64,000 nt of DNA from contig NZ_JARESE010000062.1 in assembly GCF_029076845.1 (NCBI RefSeq), positions 1 to 64,000 of the forward strand, in the 5' to 3' direction. Numbering within the stretch: the first letter of the stretch is position 1; every line of letters begins with the position of its first letter. The stretch comes from Novosphingobium album (ex Liu et al. 2023). GTDB taxonomy: Bacteria > Pseudomonadota > Alphaproteobacteria > Sphingomonadales > Sphingomonadaceae. Below the pieces are notes generated by a model. It did no database searches. It was not told the origin of the DNA and saw only the letters and a program-made list of their open reading frames with translations. Of the stretch, positions 28,584 through 37,974 are shown piece after piece. The position numbers were made by a program, and so were the translations under genes.

Positions 28584-29792
28584 TTGAGATCCAGTTTCGT
28601 CCCCCTCCGAGGAAAAGCGGGCACCATGGCGGCCGCTTTCGTATTGGCCTCGGCCGTGCTGCTTTCGGCATGTTCGGGCGACCCATCGAAGGACCGCGGA
28701 CAACGCCCTCCGCCGCAGGTCGGCTATATCGTGGCCACGCCGGGCGCCGTGCCCGTGCCGGTGACGCTGGGCGGCCGGACCGTCGCTTTCGAGACAAGCG
28801 AAGTGCGCCCGCAAGTGACGGGGGTGATCCGCCAGCGCCTGTTCACCGAAGGCAGCTATGTCCGCGCCGGGCAGCCGCTCTACCAGATCGATCCCAGCCT
28901 GTTCCGCGCGGCCGTGAACCAAGCCCAGGCGAACCTCGCCAGCGCGCAGGCCAGTGCCGATGCTGCGGTTGCGAAGGCGAACCGCTATCGCCCGCTCGCC
29001 GAAATGGAAGCGATCGCCAAGCAGGACTATACCGATGCGGCCGCGCAGGCCCGCGTCGCCCGCGCCAGCATCGCGCAGAACGCCGCCGCGCTCGATACCG
29101 CGAAGATCAACTTGCGCTTCACCACCGTGCCCGCGCCGATCAGCGGCCGGATCGGCCGTTCGCTGATCACCGTGGGCGCGCTCGCCAGCGCCAGCCAGAC
29201 GAGCCCGCTGGCGATCATCCAGCGCACCGATCCGATCTACGTCGACATGCAGCAGTCCGCCGCCGATCTCACCGCGCTGCGCCGCAAGCTGGCGCAAGGC
29301 GGCTTCGCCAGCGCCAGCACCGAAGTGCGCCTGAAGCTGGACGACGGCAGCGACTATAACCTGCCCGGCACCGTGCAGTTTTCCGAAGTCACCGTCAGCG
29401 AGACCACCGGCACCGTCACGCTGCGCGCGCGCTTCCCCAATCCCGATGGAGTGCTGCTGCCCGGCATGTTCGTGAACGCGGTGTTCGATCAGGCGGTCGA
29501 TCCCAATGCCATCCTGCTGCCGCAACCGGCGGTGCTGCGCGATTTCGACGGCAGCGCTTATGTCTTCCTGGCAGGCAAGAGCAACAAGGCGGAACGGCGC
29601 AAGGTCGTGGCCGAACGGGCCTATGGCACGAACTGGGTGATCACCCAGGGCCTGGCCAGGGGCGACAAGGTGATTCTCCAGGGCCTCAACGGGCTCAAGC
29701 ACGGGGCCGCGATCCGCCCGGTTCCCGCCAGCACACCGCAGAAGGTAGGCGCGCCCAGGGGCGGCGCGGGCGCGGCCGGCAAGGCCGGCTGA
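28584..29792 (+). CDS. RND efflux periplasmic adaptor (membrane fusion lipoprotein)
   Basis: A 402-residue HlyD/AcrA-type adaptor. An N-terminal lipoprotein signal ends at LLSAC, so it is probably anchored to the inner membrane on its periplasmic face. The lipoyl/hairpin region follows (GVIRQRLFTEGSYVRAGQPL, then a Gln/Ala coiled coil) and then beta-barrel and membrane-proximal domains. I kept the TTG at 28584 because it supplies the basic n-region; ATG 28626 would remove it. It is the first gene of an adaptor-pump-outer-membrane-factor operon, 7 bases before the pump gene. Drug specificity is not readable from sequence. Confidence 0.9.
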   Translation: MRSSFVPLRGKAGTMAAAFVLASAVLLSACSGDPSKDRGQRPPPQVGYIVATPGAVPVPVTLGGRTVAFETSEVRPQVTGVIRQRLFTEGSYVRAGQPLYQIDPSLFRAAVNQAQANLASAQASADAAVAKANRYRPLAEMEAIAKQDYTDAAAQARVARASIAQNAAALDTAKINLRFTTVPAPISGRIGRSLITVGALASASQTSPLAIIQRTDPIYVDMQQSAADLTALRRKLAQGGFASASTEVRLKLDDGSDYNLPGTVQFSEVTVSETTGTVTLRARFPNPDGVLLPGMFVNAVFDQAVDPNAILLPQPAVLRDFDGSAYVFLAGKSNKAERRKVVAERAYGTNWVITQGLARGDKVILQGLNGLKHGAAIRPVPASTPQKVGAPRGGAGAAGKAG

Positions 29793-29799
29793 GCCACGC

Positions 29800-32700
29800 A
29801 TGTCCAGGATCTTCATCGACCGGCCGATTTTCGCCTGGGTGATCGCGATCATCGTCATGCTGGCCGGGCTTGGCGCGCTGACCGCGCTGCCCAACGAGCA
29901 ATACCCGGACATCGCCCCCACCCAGGTCAACATCCGCGCCGCCTATCCCGGCGCATCGGCCAGCACGATCGAGAACAGCGTCACCCAGATCCTGGAGCAG
30001 CAGCTCACCGGCATCGACGGACTGCTCTATTTCAGCTCGCAGTCCTCAAGCCGGGGCCGCGCCGATATCACGGTGACGTTCGCCAAGGGCACCGATCCCG
30101 ATATCGCGCAAGTCCAGGTGCAGAACAAGATCGCCGCCTCGATCTCGCGTCTGCCGCAGGCGGTGCAGGACCAGGGCGTACGCGTGGTCAAGTCCAATCC
30201 CGATTCGCTGCTGATGGTGATCGTCTATGACGAGACCGACACGCGTTCGAACCAGGACGTTTCCGACTATCTCGCCTCGAACATCCAGGACCCGCTGTCG
30301 CGCGTGACCGGCGTGGGCGATGTCAACATCTTCGGCGCGCCGCACGCGATGCGCATCTGGCTCGATCCGCGCCGGCTGGCGGCGGTGAACCTGATGCCCA
30401 GCGATGTGATCTCGGCGCTGCGGACCCAGAACACCGAAGTGGCCGCGGGCGAAGTCGGCGGCCTGCCCGCACCCGCCGGCCAGATGCTCAACGCCACGCT
30501 CACCGCCGGCTCGCGCCTGCAGACGCCCGAGCAGTTCGAGCGCATCGTCCTGCGGACCGAACCCGATGGATCGTCGGTCACGATCAAGGACGTGGCGCGC
30601 GTGGAAATCGGCGCCGAGAGCTATTCGGTGACGAGCCGGGTCAACCAGCATCCGGCGGCCGGCATCTCGATCTCGCTCTCGCCCGGCGCGGATGCGCTCG
30701 AGACGGCGGAGCTGGTCAAGGCCAAGATGGCCGAGCTGTCGCACGGGATGCCCGATGGGCTGGCCTATACCTACGGCAACGATTCCACCGAGTTCATCAA
30801 GCTCTCGATCGAGGAAGTGACCCAGGCGCTGCTCGAGGCGATCGTGCTGGTGGTGATCGTGATGTTCGTCTTTCTGCAGAGCTGGCGTGCCACGCTGATC
30901 CCCGCGATCGCCGTGCCGGTGGTGCTGCTGGGCACGTTCGCGGTGTTCTACATCGCCGGCTTTTCGATCAACACGCTGACCATGTTCGGGCTGGTGCTGG
31001 CGATCGGCCTGCTGGTCGACGACGCGATCGTCGTGGTGGAGAACGTCGAACGCCTGATGGAAGAAAACCCGGGGATGACCCCGCGCGAAGCGACGATCCA
31101 GTCGATGCAGGAAATCCAGGTCGCGCTCATCGCCATCGCGCTCGTGCTTTCGGCGGTGTTCCTGCCGATGGCCTTCTTCGGCGGATCGACCGGGGTGATC
31201 TATCGCCAGTTCTCGCTGACGATCGTCTCCGCGATGGTGCTCTCGGTGTTCGTCGCCCTGATCCTGAGCCCGGCGCTCACCGCCACGCTGCTCAAGCCCA
31301 AGGCCGAGAACCGGCATGAATCGCCGCTGGCGCGCGCGCTGCCGCGCGTGGCGGCGGTGCTGCACGGCTTCCAGGACTGGTTCAACCGCACGTTCGAGCG
31401 CAGCGTGGAACGCTATGGCAATGGCGTGCGCCATGTCGCCGATCGCAAGTGGCGGTACCTCAGCCTCTACGCGCTGATCTGCGTGCTGCTCGTCGTGCTG
31501 TTCCTGCGCCTGCCGAGCGGCTTCCTGCCGAACGAGGACCAGGGCACGGTCCAGGTGCAGTTCCGCCTGCCGTCGGGTGCCACGCGCGAGCGGACCGAGG
31601 AGGTCCAGCGCGAGATCGAAAAATACTTCATGAAGGCCGAGCACAAGAATTTCGAATCGATTTTCACCACGGCCGGCGGCGGCTTCGGCGCGAGCGGCCA
31701 GAACACCGGCCAGGGCTTTTTCCGGCTGGCCGACTGGGCGGTCCGCCCCGGCCGGGAAAACACCGCCGATGCCATTGCCCAGCGCGCCTCGGCCGCGTTC
31801 CGGGGGTTGCGCGATGCGCAGGTCTTCGCGCTGGTCCCTGGCGCGGTGCGCGGGCTCGGCATGTCCTCGGGCTTCACCATGGAGTTGCAGAACACCAGCG
31901 GCATGAGCCACGAGAAATTCACCGAGCAGCGGGACAGGCTGCTGGCCGCGGCCATGGCGGACAGCCGCCTCACCGCCGTCCGGCTGAGCGACCTGCCCGA
32001 TGTCTCGACGCTGAAGATCGATGTGGACACCCAGCGGCTGACCGCGTTCGGGATCAATCCCAGCGACGTCAACGCCACGCTCTCGACCGCGTGGGGCGGC
32101 AGCTATGTCAACGACTTCATCGACCAGGGGCGCGTGAAGCGCGTCTATGTCCAGGGTGATGCGCAGTTCCGTTCGCAGCCGGGCGATATCGGCCAGTGGT
32201 ATGTGCGTTCATCGAACGGGACGATGGCGCCCTTTTCCGCCTTCGCCAAGAGCGGCTGGTCCACCGCGCCTTCGACCACATCGCGCTTCAACGGCCTGGC
32301 GACGTTCGAGATTACCGGGCAGGCCGCGCCCGGCGTGAGTTCGGGCACGGCGATGGACGTGATGGAATCGCTGGCCAACGAGCTGCCCGGAACCGGCGTC
32401 GCCTGGTCCGGTGCTTCCTATCAGGAACGGCTTTCTTCCGGGCAGGCGCCGATCCTTTACGCGCTGTCGCTGCTCGTCGTCTTCCTGTGCCTGGCCGCGC
32501 TGTATGAAAGCTGGTCGGTCCCGGTGGCGGTTCTGCTGGTGATCCCGCTGGGGCTGGTCGGCGCGATCTTCGCGGTGACGCTGCGCGGATTGCAGAACGA
32601 TGTCTATCTCCAGATCGGCCTGCTCACCACCATGGGCCTGGCCGCGAAGAACGCGATCCTGATGATCGAGTTCGCCGAACAGGCGGAAAGGCAAGGAATG

Positions 32701-33003
32701 CGCGTGATCGACGCGGCGCTGACGGCGGCGCGCATCCGCCTGCGGCCGATCCTGATGACCAGCTTCGCCTTCATCTTCGGCGTGCTGCCGCTGGCGATCG
32801 CCACCGGCGCGGGCGCAAACAGCCGCGTTGCCATCGGCACTTCGGTGATCGGCGGCATGTTGACCGCGACGCTGCTGGCGATCTTCTACATCCCGCTGTT
32901 TTTCATCCTCGTCCGGCGCGGCGTGCGCGACGGGCTGAAGGCGGTGCATCGCCATTTCGAACATGGCGAGGACGGCACCGAAGGCACGGAGGCCAAGGCG
33001 TGA
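29800..33003 (+). CDS. RND efflux pump, HAE1 family inner-membrane transporter
   Basis: A 1067-residue proton-driven antiporter of the AcrB/MexB class. It begins MSRIFIDRPIFAWVIAIIVM, has two large periplasmic loops and twelve transmembrane helices. The proton-relay Asp pair is in GLLVDDAIVVVENVER (TM4). The C-terminal repeat LTTMGLAAKNAILMIEFA is intact. It forms a tripartite pump with the adjacent adaptor and outer-membrane factor, exporting amphiphilic compounds. The TGA overlaps the GTG start of the next gene. Confidence 0.95.
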   Translation: MSRIFIDRPIFAWVIAIIVMLAGLGALTALPNEQYPDIAPTQVNIRAAYPGASASTIENSVTQILEQQLTGIDGLLYFSSQSSSRGRADITVTFAKGTDPDIAQVQVQNKIAASISRLPQAVQDQGVRVVKSNPDSLLMVIVYDETDTRSNQDVSDYLASNIQDPLSRVTGVGDVNIFGAPHAMRIWLDPRRLAAVNLMPSDVISALRTQNTEVAAGEVGGLPAPAGQMLNATLTAGSRLQTPEQFERIVLRTEPDGSSVTIKDVARVEIGAESYSVTSRVNQHPAAGISISLSPGADALETAELVKAKMAELSHGMPDGLAYTYGNDSTEFIKLSIEEVTQALLEAIVLVVIVMFVFLQSWRATLIPAIAVPVVLLGTFAVFYIAGFSINTLTMFGLVLAIGLLVDDAIVVVENVERLMEENPGMTPREATIQSMQEIQVALIAIALVLSAVFLPMAFFGGSTGVIYRQFSLTIVSAMVLSVFVALILSPALTATLLKPKAENRHESPLARALPRVAAVLHGFQDWFNRTFERSVERYGNGVRHVADRKWRYLSLYALICVLLVVLFLRLPSGFLPNEDQGTVQVQFRLPSGATRERTEEVQREIEKYFMKAEHKNFESIFTTAGGGFGASGQNTGQGFFRLADWAVRPGRENTADAIAQRASAAFRGLRDAQVFALVPGAVRGLGMSSGFTMELQNTSGMSHEKFTEQRDRLLAAAMADSRLTAVRLSDLPDVSTLKIDVDTQRLTAFGINPSDVNATLSTAWGGSYVNDFIDQGRVKRVYVQGDAQFRSQPGDIGQWYVRSSNGTMAPFSAFAKSGWSTAPSTTSRFNGLATFEITGQAAPGVSSGTAMDVMESLANELPGTGVAWSGASYQERLSSGQAPILYALSLLVVFLCLAALYESWSVPVAVLLVIPLGLVGAIFAVTLRGLQNDVYLQIGLLTTMGLAAKNAILMIEFAEQAERQGMRVIDAALTAARIRLRPILMTSFAFIFGVLPLAIATGAGANSRVAIGTSVIGGMLTATLLAIFYIPLFFILVRRGVRDGLKAVHRHFEHGEDGTEGTEAKA

Positions 33004-34421
33004 GGCGCCCCGCGCGTTTCCTTTCCGCGCTGTTGCCCGCGCTGACGCTGGGCGCCTGCTCGCTCGCGCCGCGCACCGTGCTGCCCGAACCGCCGGTGCC
33101 CGCCGCATGGCCGGCCGGCGATGCCTATCTCGCGCAAGGCGAGGCGAACCTGCCCGCGGTCTCCTATCGCGACGTGCTGCACGATGCGCGGCTCCAGTCG
33201 CTGGTCGAGCAGGCGCTGGCGAACAACCGCGACTTGCGCGTGGCCGCCGCCAATGTCGCGGCCGCCCGCGCGCAAGTGCGGGTGACGCGATCGGCGCAGT
33301 TCCCCGACCTGGGCCTCAGCGGATCGGCGACCTATAGCGGCACGCCCTCCGGCAACGCCGGCACCGGATCGCGCGACGGCATGGCCTATGCCGTGCAAGG
33401 CGGCATTTCGAGCTTCGAACTCGATCTGTTCGGCAAGCTCGCCAATGCCACCGAGGCGCAACGTGACCGCGCACTGGCCACCGAGGCGGCGGCACGCACC
33501 GTGCGCATCGGCCTGATCGCCGATCTCGCGCAAGCCTGGGCGACTTATGGCGCGGATCGTGACTTGCTCGCGATCGCGCAGGCGACCGCGCAGAATGCCG
33601 AACGCGGCGTCTCGCTGACGCAGGCGCGCCTCAAGGGCGGCATCGCGCCGCGCACCGATCTGCGCCAGGCCGAGCAGATCCTGGCCACCGCGCAAGGCGA
33701 TGTCGCCGCGCAGACCGCCGCGCTGGCGCAGGATGAGAACCTGATCCGCCTGCTGGTCGGCGCCGAATTCGACAAGGCGCTGCTGCCCGCGAGCATGACC
33801 GAAGTGGTCGATTCGCTGGCGGCGCTGCCCGCCGGAACCCGTTCCGACGTGCTGTTGCGCAGGCCTGATGTGATCGAGGCCGAATATGGCCTGCGCGCCG
33901 CCAATGCCGATATCGGCGTCGCGCGCGCGCAGCTTTTCCCGGCGATCTCGCTCACCGGGCTGCTCGGCTTCACCAGCGACGCCCTGTCCTCGCTGTTCAG
34001 CGACGGCGCGTTCCACTATTCGGCGGGCGGCGACGCAAGCTGGTCGATCTTCAACGCCGGCGGGCGCGTCGCCAACGTCGATGTCAGCAAGGCGCAGCGC
34101 GACGCGGCCCTGGCAAGCTACGAAAAGGCGATCCAGACCGCGTTCCGCGAAGTCGCCGACGCGCTGGCCGATCAGGGCACGCTGGCCGAGCGATTGCGCG
34201 CCGCCGGCGCCAACACCACTGCCGCCGCCGATACCGCCAGGCTGACCGAGGCGCGCTATCGCTTCGGCATCGACAGCTATCTCTCCAGCCTTGACGCGCA
34301 GCGCAGCCTCTATGCCGCGCGGCAATCCGAAGTGGCGGTGCGACTGGCGCTCGCAGCCAACCGCATCACGCTCTACCGCGTGCTCGGCGGGGATCGCGAA
34401 GCCGCGACCCCGACACCCTGA
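33000..34421 (+). CDS. Outer-membrane efflux lipoprotein, NodT family
   Basis: A 473-residue TolC-like outer-membrane factor. A signal with lipobox LGAC (LLPALTLGACSL) is followed by two OEP repeats with long helices (LANNRDLRVAAANVAAARAQ and later SYEKAIQTAFREVADALADQ) and the RSDVLLRRPDVIEAEYGLRAANADIG signature split around the barrel. Its GTG start overlaps the pump stop by four bases, so the operon is coupled. It completes the tripartite efflux system. Confidence 0.92.
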   Translation: MRRPARFLSALLPALTLGACSLAPRTVLPEPPVPAAWPAGDAYLAQGEANLPAVSYRDVLHDARLQSLVEQALANNRDLRVAAANVAAARAQVRVTRSAQFPDLGLSGSATYSGTPSGNAGTGSRDGMAYAVQGGISSFELDLFGKLANATEAQRDRALATEAAARTVRIGLIADLAQAWATYGADRDLLAIAQATAQNAERGVSLTQARLKGGIAPRTDLRQAEQILATAQGDVAAQTAALAQDENLIRLLVGAEFDKALLPASMTEVVDSLAALPAGTRSDVLLRRPDVIEAEYGLRAANADIGVARAQLFPAISLTGLLGFTSDALSSLFSDGAFHYSAGGDASWSIFNAGGRVANVDVSKAQRDAALASYEKAIQTAFREVADALADQGTLAERLRAAGANTTAAADTARLTEARYRFGIDSYLSSLDAQRSLYAARQSEVAVRLALAANRITLYRVLGGDREAATPTP

Positions 34422-34445
34422 CCGCGCTGTGGCGGCAAGCCCGCC

Positions 34446-35489
34446 TCAGGCGAATTGCGGGATGACGTGCGGCAAGTCCACCGTCGTGCGGATGCCCGGC
34501 GCGGCCTCGCAGACCATGGGAATGGCGTTGACCGGGCGGTGCGCGGTCAGCCCCGGAGTGAACGCGGCGTAATCCTCTTCCGGCACCGGGAAATGGATAT
34601 CGACCAGCAGCGGCGTGTCGCCCTCGGTCCGCACGCGCCAGCCGGAATCGCGCAAGTTCCAGTCGGCATCCTCGATATCGGTGGTGACGTACCAGTTGGC
34701 GCGGAAGCGCAGCACCGGCTTGCCGTGCCGCAGGCCGGTGATCGTCGTGCGCATGGCGCCCACCGTCCCGGCCTCGATCCTGCCGGCGGCGATCTGGATC
34801 GTGTTCCGGGCCGCCGAAAGCTCGCCCTTGGCCTCGATCTCGTCGAACGGCAGGCCAATCGCAGCGGCGATCTGCGACAGCGTGCTGCCGAAATCGCCCT
34901 TCAGGTGCTCGGCACGGCGTTGGTCGAACGGCGCCATCGGCTGGCCGAAGCCCATGATGTGGAACAGCATCTCGGGCGAATCCCGGCTCGAACAATCGGC
35001 GAATTCGTCGATCGTCAGCATGTCGTGCCGCCGCGCGAGCGAAAGCAGCGGGATCGTCATCGCCTCGGAAATGAAGCCGGGGCTGGAGCCGGTGCTGTAG
35101 ATCGAGGTGTTGCCCTTGATGCAGGCTGCATCCACCCGCGCGCGGTTTTCCGGGTCGATCATCGCCGGATAGTGGAAATCCCCGCGCGTGGTGATGATGT
35201 TCTTGCCCGATTCCAGGATCGCGCAGATCTCATCCCAGTCGGTCCCCTGCCGCATGTAGAGCACGCAATCGGCATCGAGCGCGATCAGGTCTTCGGCCGA
35301 GCGCGTCGCCGTGATGCCGACCGGCGCCAGCCCGCACAGTTCGCCGGCATCCTTGCCGTCCTTTTCCGCCGAGCTGACCCAGAGGCCGGCGAGTTCAAGG
35401 TTCGGATGCTCGATCACGGCGCGCAACGCGCGGCTGCCGATATTGCCGGTGGCCCACTGGATGACGCGATAGGTCTTGCCTTGCGGCAT
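34446..35489 (-). CDS. DapB-like NAD(P)-dependent reductase
   Basis: A 347-residue protein with an N-terminal Rossmann fold (YRVIQWATGNIGSRALRAVI, residues 7-26), resembling dihydrodipicolinate reductase N-terminal domains and 2,4-diaminopentanoate dehydrogenase-like proteins. The middle contains GSSPGFISEAMTIPLL. Such proteins are frequent in actinobacterial and sphingomonad catabolic regions, where the reaction is generally unknown. It lies downstream of the TonB-receptor gene on the same strand with a 134-base gap containing hairpins, so co-transcription is uncertain. Confidence 0.8.
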   Translation of the reverse strand: MPQGKTYRVIQWATGNIGSRALRAVIEHPNLELAGLWVSSAEKDGKDAGELCGLAPVGITATRSAEDLIALDADCVLYMRQGTDWDEICAILESGKNIITTRGDFHYPAMIDPENRARVDAACIKGNTSIYSTGSSPGFISEAMTIPLLSLARRHDMLTIDEFADCSSRDSPEMLFHIMGFGQPMAPFDQRRAEHLKGDFGSTLSQIAAAIGLPFDEIEAKGELSAARNTIQIAAGRIEAGTVGAMRTTITGLRHGKPVLRFRANWYVTTDIEDADWNLRDSGWRVRTEGDTPLLVDIHFPVPEEDYAAFTPGLTAHRPVNAIPMVCEAAPGIRTTVDLPHVIPQFA

Positions 35490-35516
35490 GGTCTTCTCTC
35501 CCGTTGGAACAGGACA

Positions 35517-35546
35517 ACGCCGGAGCAGGTCTCCCCTCTCCGGCGT
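35517..35546 (-). terminator. Hairpin between the TonB receptor and DapB-like genes
   Basis: ACGCCGGAG (35517-35525) pairs with CTCCGGCGT (35538-35546) over a 12-base loop. A second small stem, GTCCCC/GGGGAC at 35588-35603, lies nearer the receptor stop. Neither has a T run, so they may attenuate or process the transcript rather than end it. Confidence 0.3.
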
Positions 35547-35623
35547 CCCGTTCAGGCCAGTCTATCCAGCCCGGAGCAAGGCGGGCAGTCCCCGTCTGGG
35601 GACGCCGCCTGGCCGCACCGCGT

Positions 35624-37846
35624 TCAGAACTTCGCGCCGACTTCGATGCCGTACGTGACCGGCTCGCTCCAGGTCGAGCCGATGCCATAGTTGTTGTACT
35701 GCACCTGGGTGGCAAAGCGGCTGTTGGTCACGTTCTCGCCCCACAGCGCCACGGTGTACTTGTCGCTCGGGTCGGTCCACTGCGCGCGCAGCGACAGGGT
35801 TTCATAAGCCTTCTGCGGGAACTGCGTGCCCGAGGGGCTCAGGAAGATCTTCGAGGTATAGTAGAGGTTGCCCGACAGCGCGAGCTCGCCGCCGGCCAGA
35901 TCGGTCTTGTACAGCGCGCCGATGTTGCCGGTGAAATCGGGCGAGCGCTGCATGTGAACATCGCGCAGCGTCGTGCCGGTGCTGATGAAGAACGACGCGC
36001 CGCTGCCGCAGCCGGCGACATCGGGGCAGCGCAAGTAGATCGGCGCGTTGACGAACTTCTTGTAGCGGCCATGGTTGTAGTTGGCGCCCATGCTCAGCTC
36101 GAATGCCTCGCTCACCTTGTAGCGCAGCGCCGCTTCGAGGCCGTAGATCTCCGAGGAGGCGGCATTGACGATCTGCGCCGTCGCCTCGCGGAACAGCGAG
36201 ACCTGCAGGTTCTTGTAGTTGTAGTAATAGGCCGAGGTATCGAACGAGAACGCGCGCGTATCGTACTTGAAGCCCACTTCGTAGGCGTCGATCGTTTCCG
36301 GCTTCACGTTGCCGCAGATGAAGGGCGCGTTCTGGCACGAACCGCCCACGTCGATGATCGCCGCCTTGTAGCCCTTGGTATACGAGGCATAGATGCTCGA
36401 CCGTTCGCTGGGCTTGTAGCGCAGCACGACGCGCGGCGTGACCCGGTTGCCCGAGACATCGTCCACATAGTTGCGCGCGGTGCTGAAGCGCTCGTTCCAG
36501 TAGGCGTTCTTCACCGCATCATGCGCATAGCGCAGGCCGGCGGTGACGAAGAACTGCGGATTGATCTCGTACGTCGCGTCGAGGAACGCCGCATAGCTGT
36601 AAGTCGGCGCGGCCGATCCGCCAAGCAGGATGCGATCACCACCCAGCCCCACGCCGTTGTCGATGTACGTGATATAGCGATCGGTGTTCTTGAAATAGAA
36701 CAGGCCGGCGGTCCACTGCAGCGGCGTGCCCGGCTTGGACGTCAGCAGGAATTCCTGCGTCCAGGTCTTGTTGATCACCGGCAGGCCAAGCTGGAACAGC
36801 GTCAGCGAGATGTGATCGAGATCCTCCGACGCGTTGTTATTCTCCTGGCGATACTGCGTGTAGGATGCCAGATCGGCAAAGCCGAGGTCGGCCTTGATCG
36901 TCAGCTGCACGATATCCTGGTTCGACGCGAAGAAGCGGTGATCGGCGCCCGGCGCGTAGAAGTTCTTCGCCGTGGTATAGCTCGAAGGCGGTGCGAACGT
37001 GGCCGCCGTCGCGCCCAGATCGGGATCGACGAACGTGTTGGTCAGCTCCGAACGCGGATCGCGGACCTCGTTGTGCTGGTAGCGCAGCAATGCCGAGACG
37101 GTGTCGGTGATATCCGCCTTGAACCCGAGCCGGACTGACCAGTTGCGATAGGACCGATCCCGCTCGCCCGTGGCGATGTTGCGCTGGAAGGCATCGCCAT
37201 GGGCAAACAGCCCCTCGATATCGAAGGCGACGCGATCGGACAGGCCATAAGTCGAATAGGCCTGCGCCTGCACCTGGTTGAAGCGGCCATAACGGATCTT
37301 CGCCTGCGCGTTGGGCTCATAGCTGGGTTCGGAGGTCTGGAGCAGGATCGCGCCGCCCGTGGTGTTGCGGCCGAACAGCGTGCCTTGCGGACCTTTGAGC
37401 ACCTGGATGCTGTCCACGTTCATCAGCGAGAAGTTCGCCGCCGCCGGGTTTGGCGAATAGAAGCCGTCGATATAGATGCCCACGTTCGAACCGCCGCCCG
37501 CGGTGGTGATGCCCGTGCCGATACCGCGGATCGAGGGCTGGACGAACTGCGACTGGCGATCGAAGCGCAGCGCCGGGGTGATCTTCGCGATATCAGTGAG
37601 CTGCTGGACGTTCGCCGTCTCAAGCTGCTGCGTGTTCAGCGTGGTGATGGTGATCGGCACGTCGACTTGCGCTTCGGACCGGCGTTGCGCGGTGACGATG
37701 ATCAGCCCCTCGTCGTTCGACGTGTCCTCGGCCGCCTGCGCGCCAGTGTCGGCGCTGGCCTGGGCGAGCGCCGGAACCGATGAGAACGCCACCAGGCCGA
37801 TGATGCCGATCGCGGACGCGGATGTGCGGAATGCTGCCTTTTTCAT
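35624..37846 (-). CDS. TonB-dependent outer-membrane receptor
   Basis: A 740-residue TonB-dependent receptor. It has a signal peptide (MKKAAFRTSASAIGIIGLVA to ALAQA), a TonB-box-like segment DEGLIIVTAQRR, a plug domain (residues about 55-165, with VQPSIRGIGTG and VLKGPQGTLFGRNTTGGAIL), a 22-strand barrel, and a C-terminal Phe (VGAKF). GGAGG stands just before the ATG. In sphingomonads such receptors next to catabolic genes import large hydrophobic or plant-derived substrates; that role here is inferred from the neighbours. No associated sigma/anti-sigma pair is present. Confidence 0.93.
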   Translation of the reverse strand: MKKAAFRTSASAIGIIGLVAFSSVPALAQASADTGAQAAEDTSNDEGLIIVTAQRRSEAQVDVPITITTLNTQQLETANVQQLTDIAKITPALRFDRQSQFVQPSIRGIGTGITTAGGGSNVGIYIDGFYSPNPAAANFSLMNVDSIQVLKGPQGTLFGRNTTGGAILLQTSEPSYEPNAQAKIRYGRFNQVQAQAYSTYGLSDRVAFDIEGLFAHGDAFQRNIATGERDRSYRNWSVRLGFKADITDTVSALLRYQHNEVRDPRSELTNTFVDPDLGATAATFAPPSSYTTAKNFYAPGADHRFFASNQDIVQLTIKADLGFADLASYTQYRQENNNASEDLDHISLTLFQLGLPVINKTWTQEFLLTSKPGTPLQWTAGLFYFKNTDRYITYIDNGVGLGGDRILLGGSAAPTYSYAAFLDATYEINPQFFVTAGLRYAHDAVKNAYWNERFSTARNYVDDVSGNRVTPRVVLRYKPSERSSIYASYTKGYKAAIIDVGGSCQNAPFICGNVKPETIDAYEVGFKYDTRAFSFDTSAYYYNYKNLQVSLFREATAQIVNAASSEIYGLEAALRYKVSEAFELSMGANYNHGRYKKFVNAPIYLRCPDVAGCGSGASFFISTGTTLRDVHMQRSPDFTGNIGALYKTDLAGGELALSGNLYYTSKIFLSPSGTQFPQKAYETLSLRAQWTDPSDKYTVALWGENVTNSRFATQVQYNNYGIGSTWSEPVTYGIEVGAKF

Positions 37847-37974
37847 GAGATCCTCCCTATTCTTGGAGGCGTACTTAGCCGGCGAAACGCACTTTTCCAG
37901 CGCGGTTTTGGGCAGCCGTCAAAATATCTCGCCAAGTGCAGCCCAAACGCAACACCCATGCTCTCGCGGCTTGC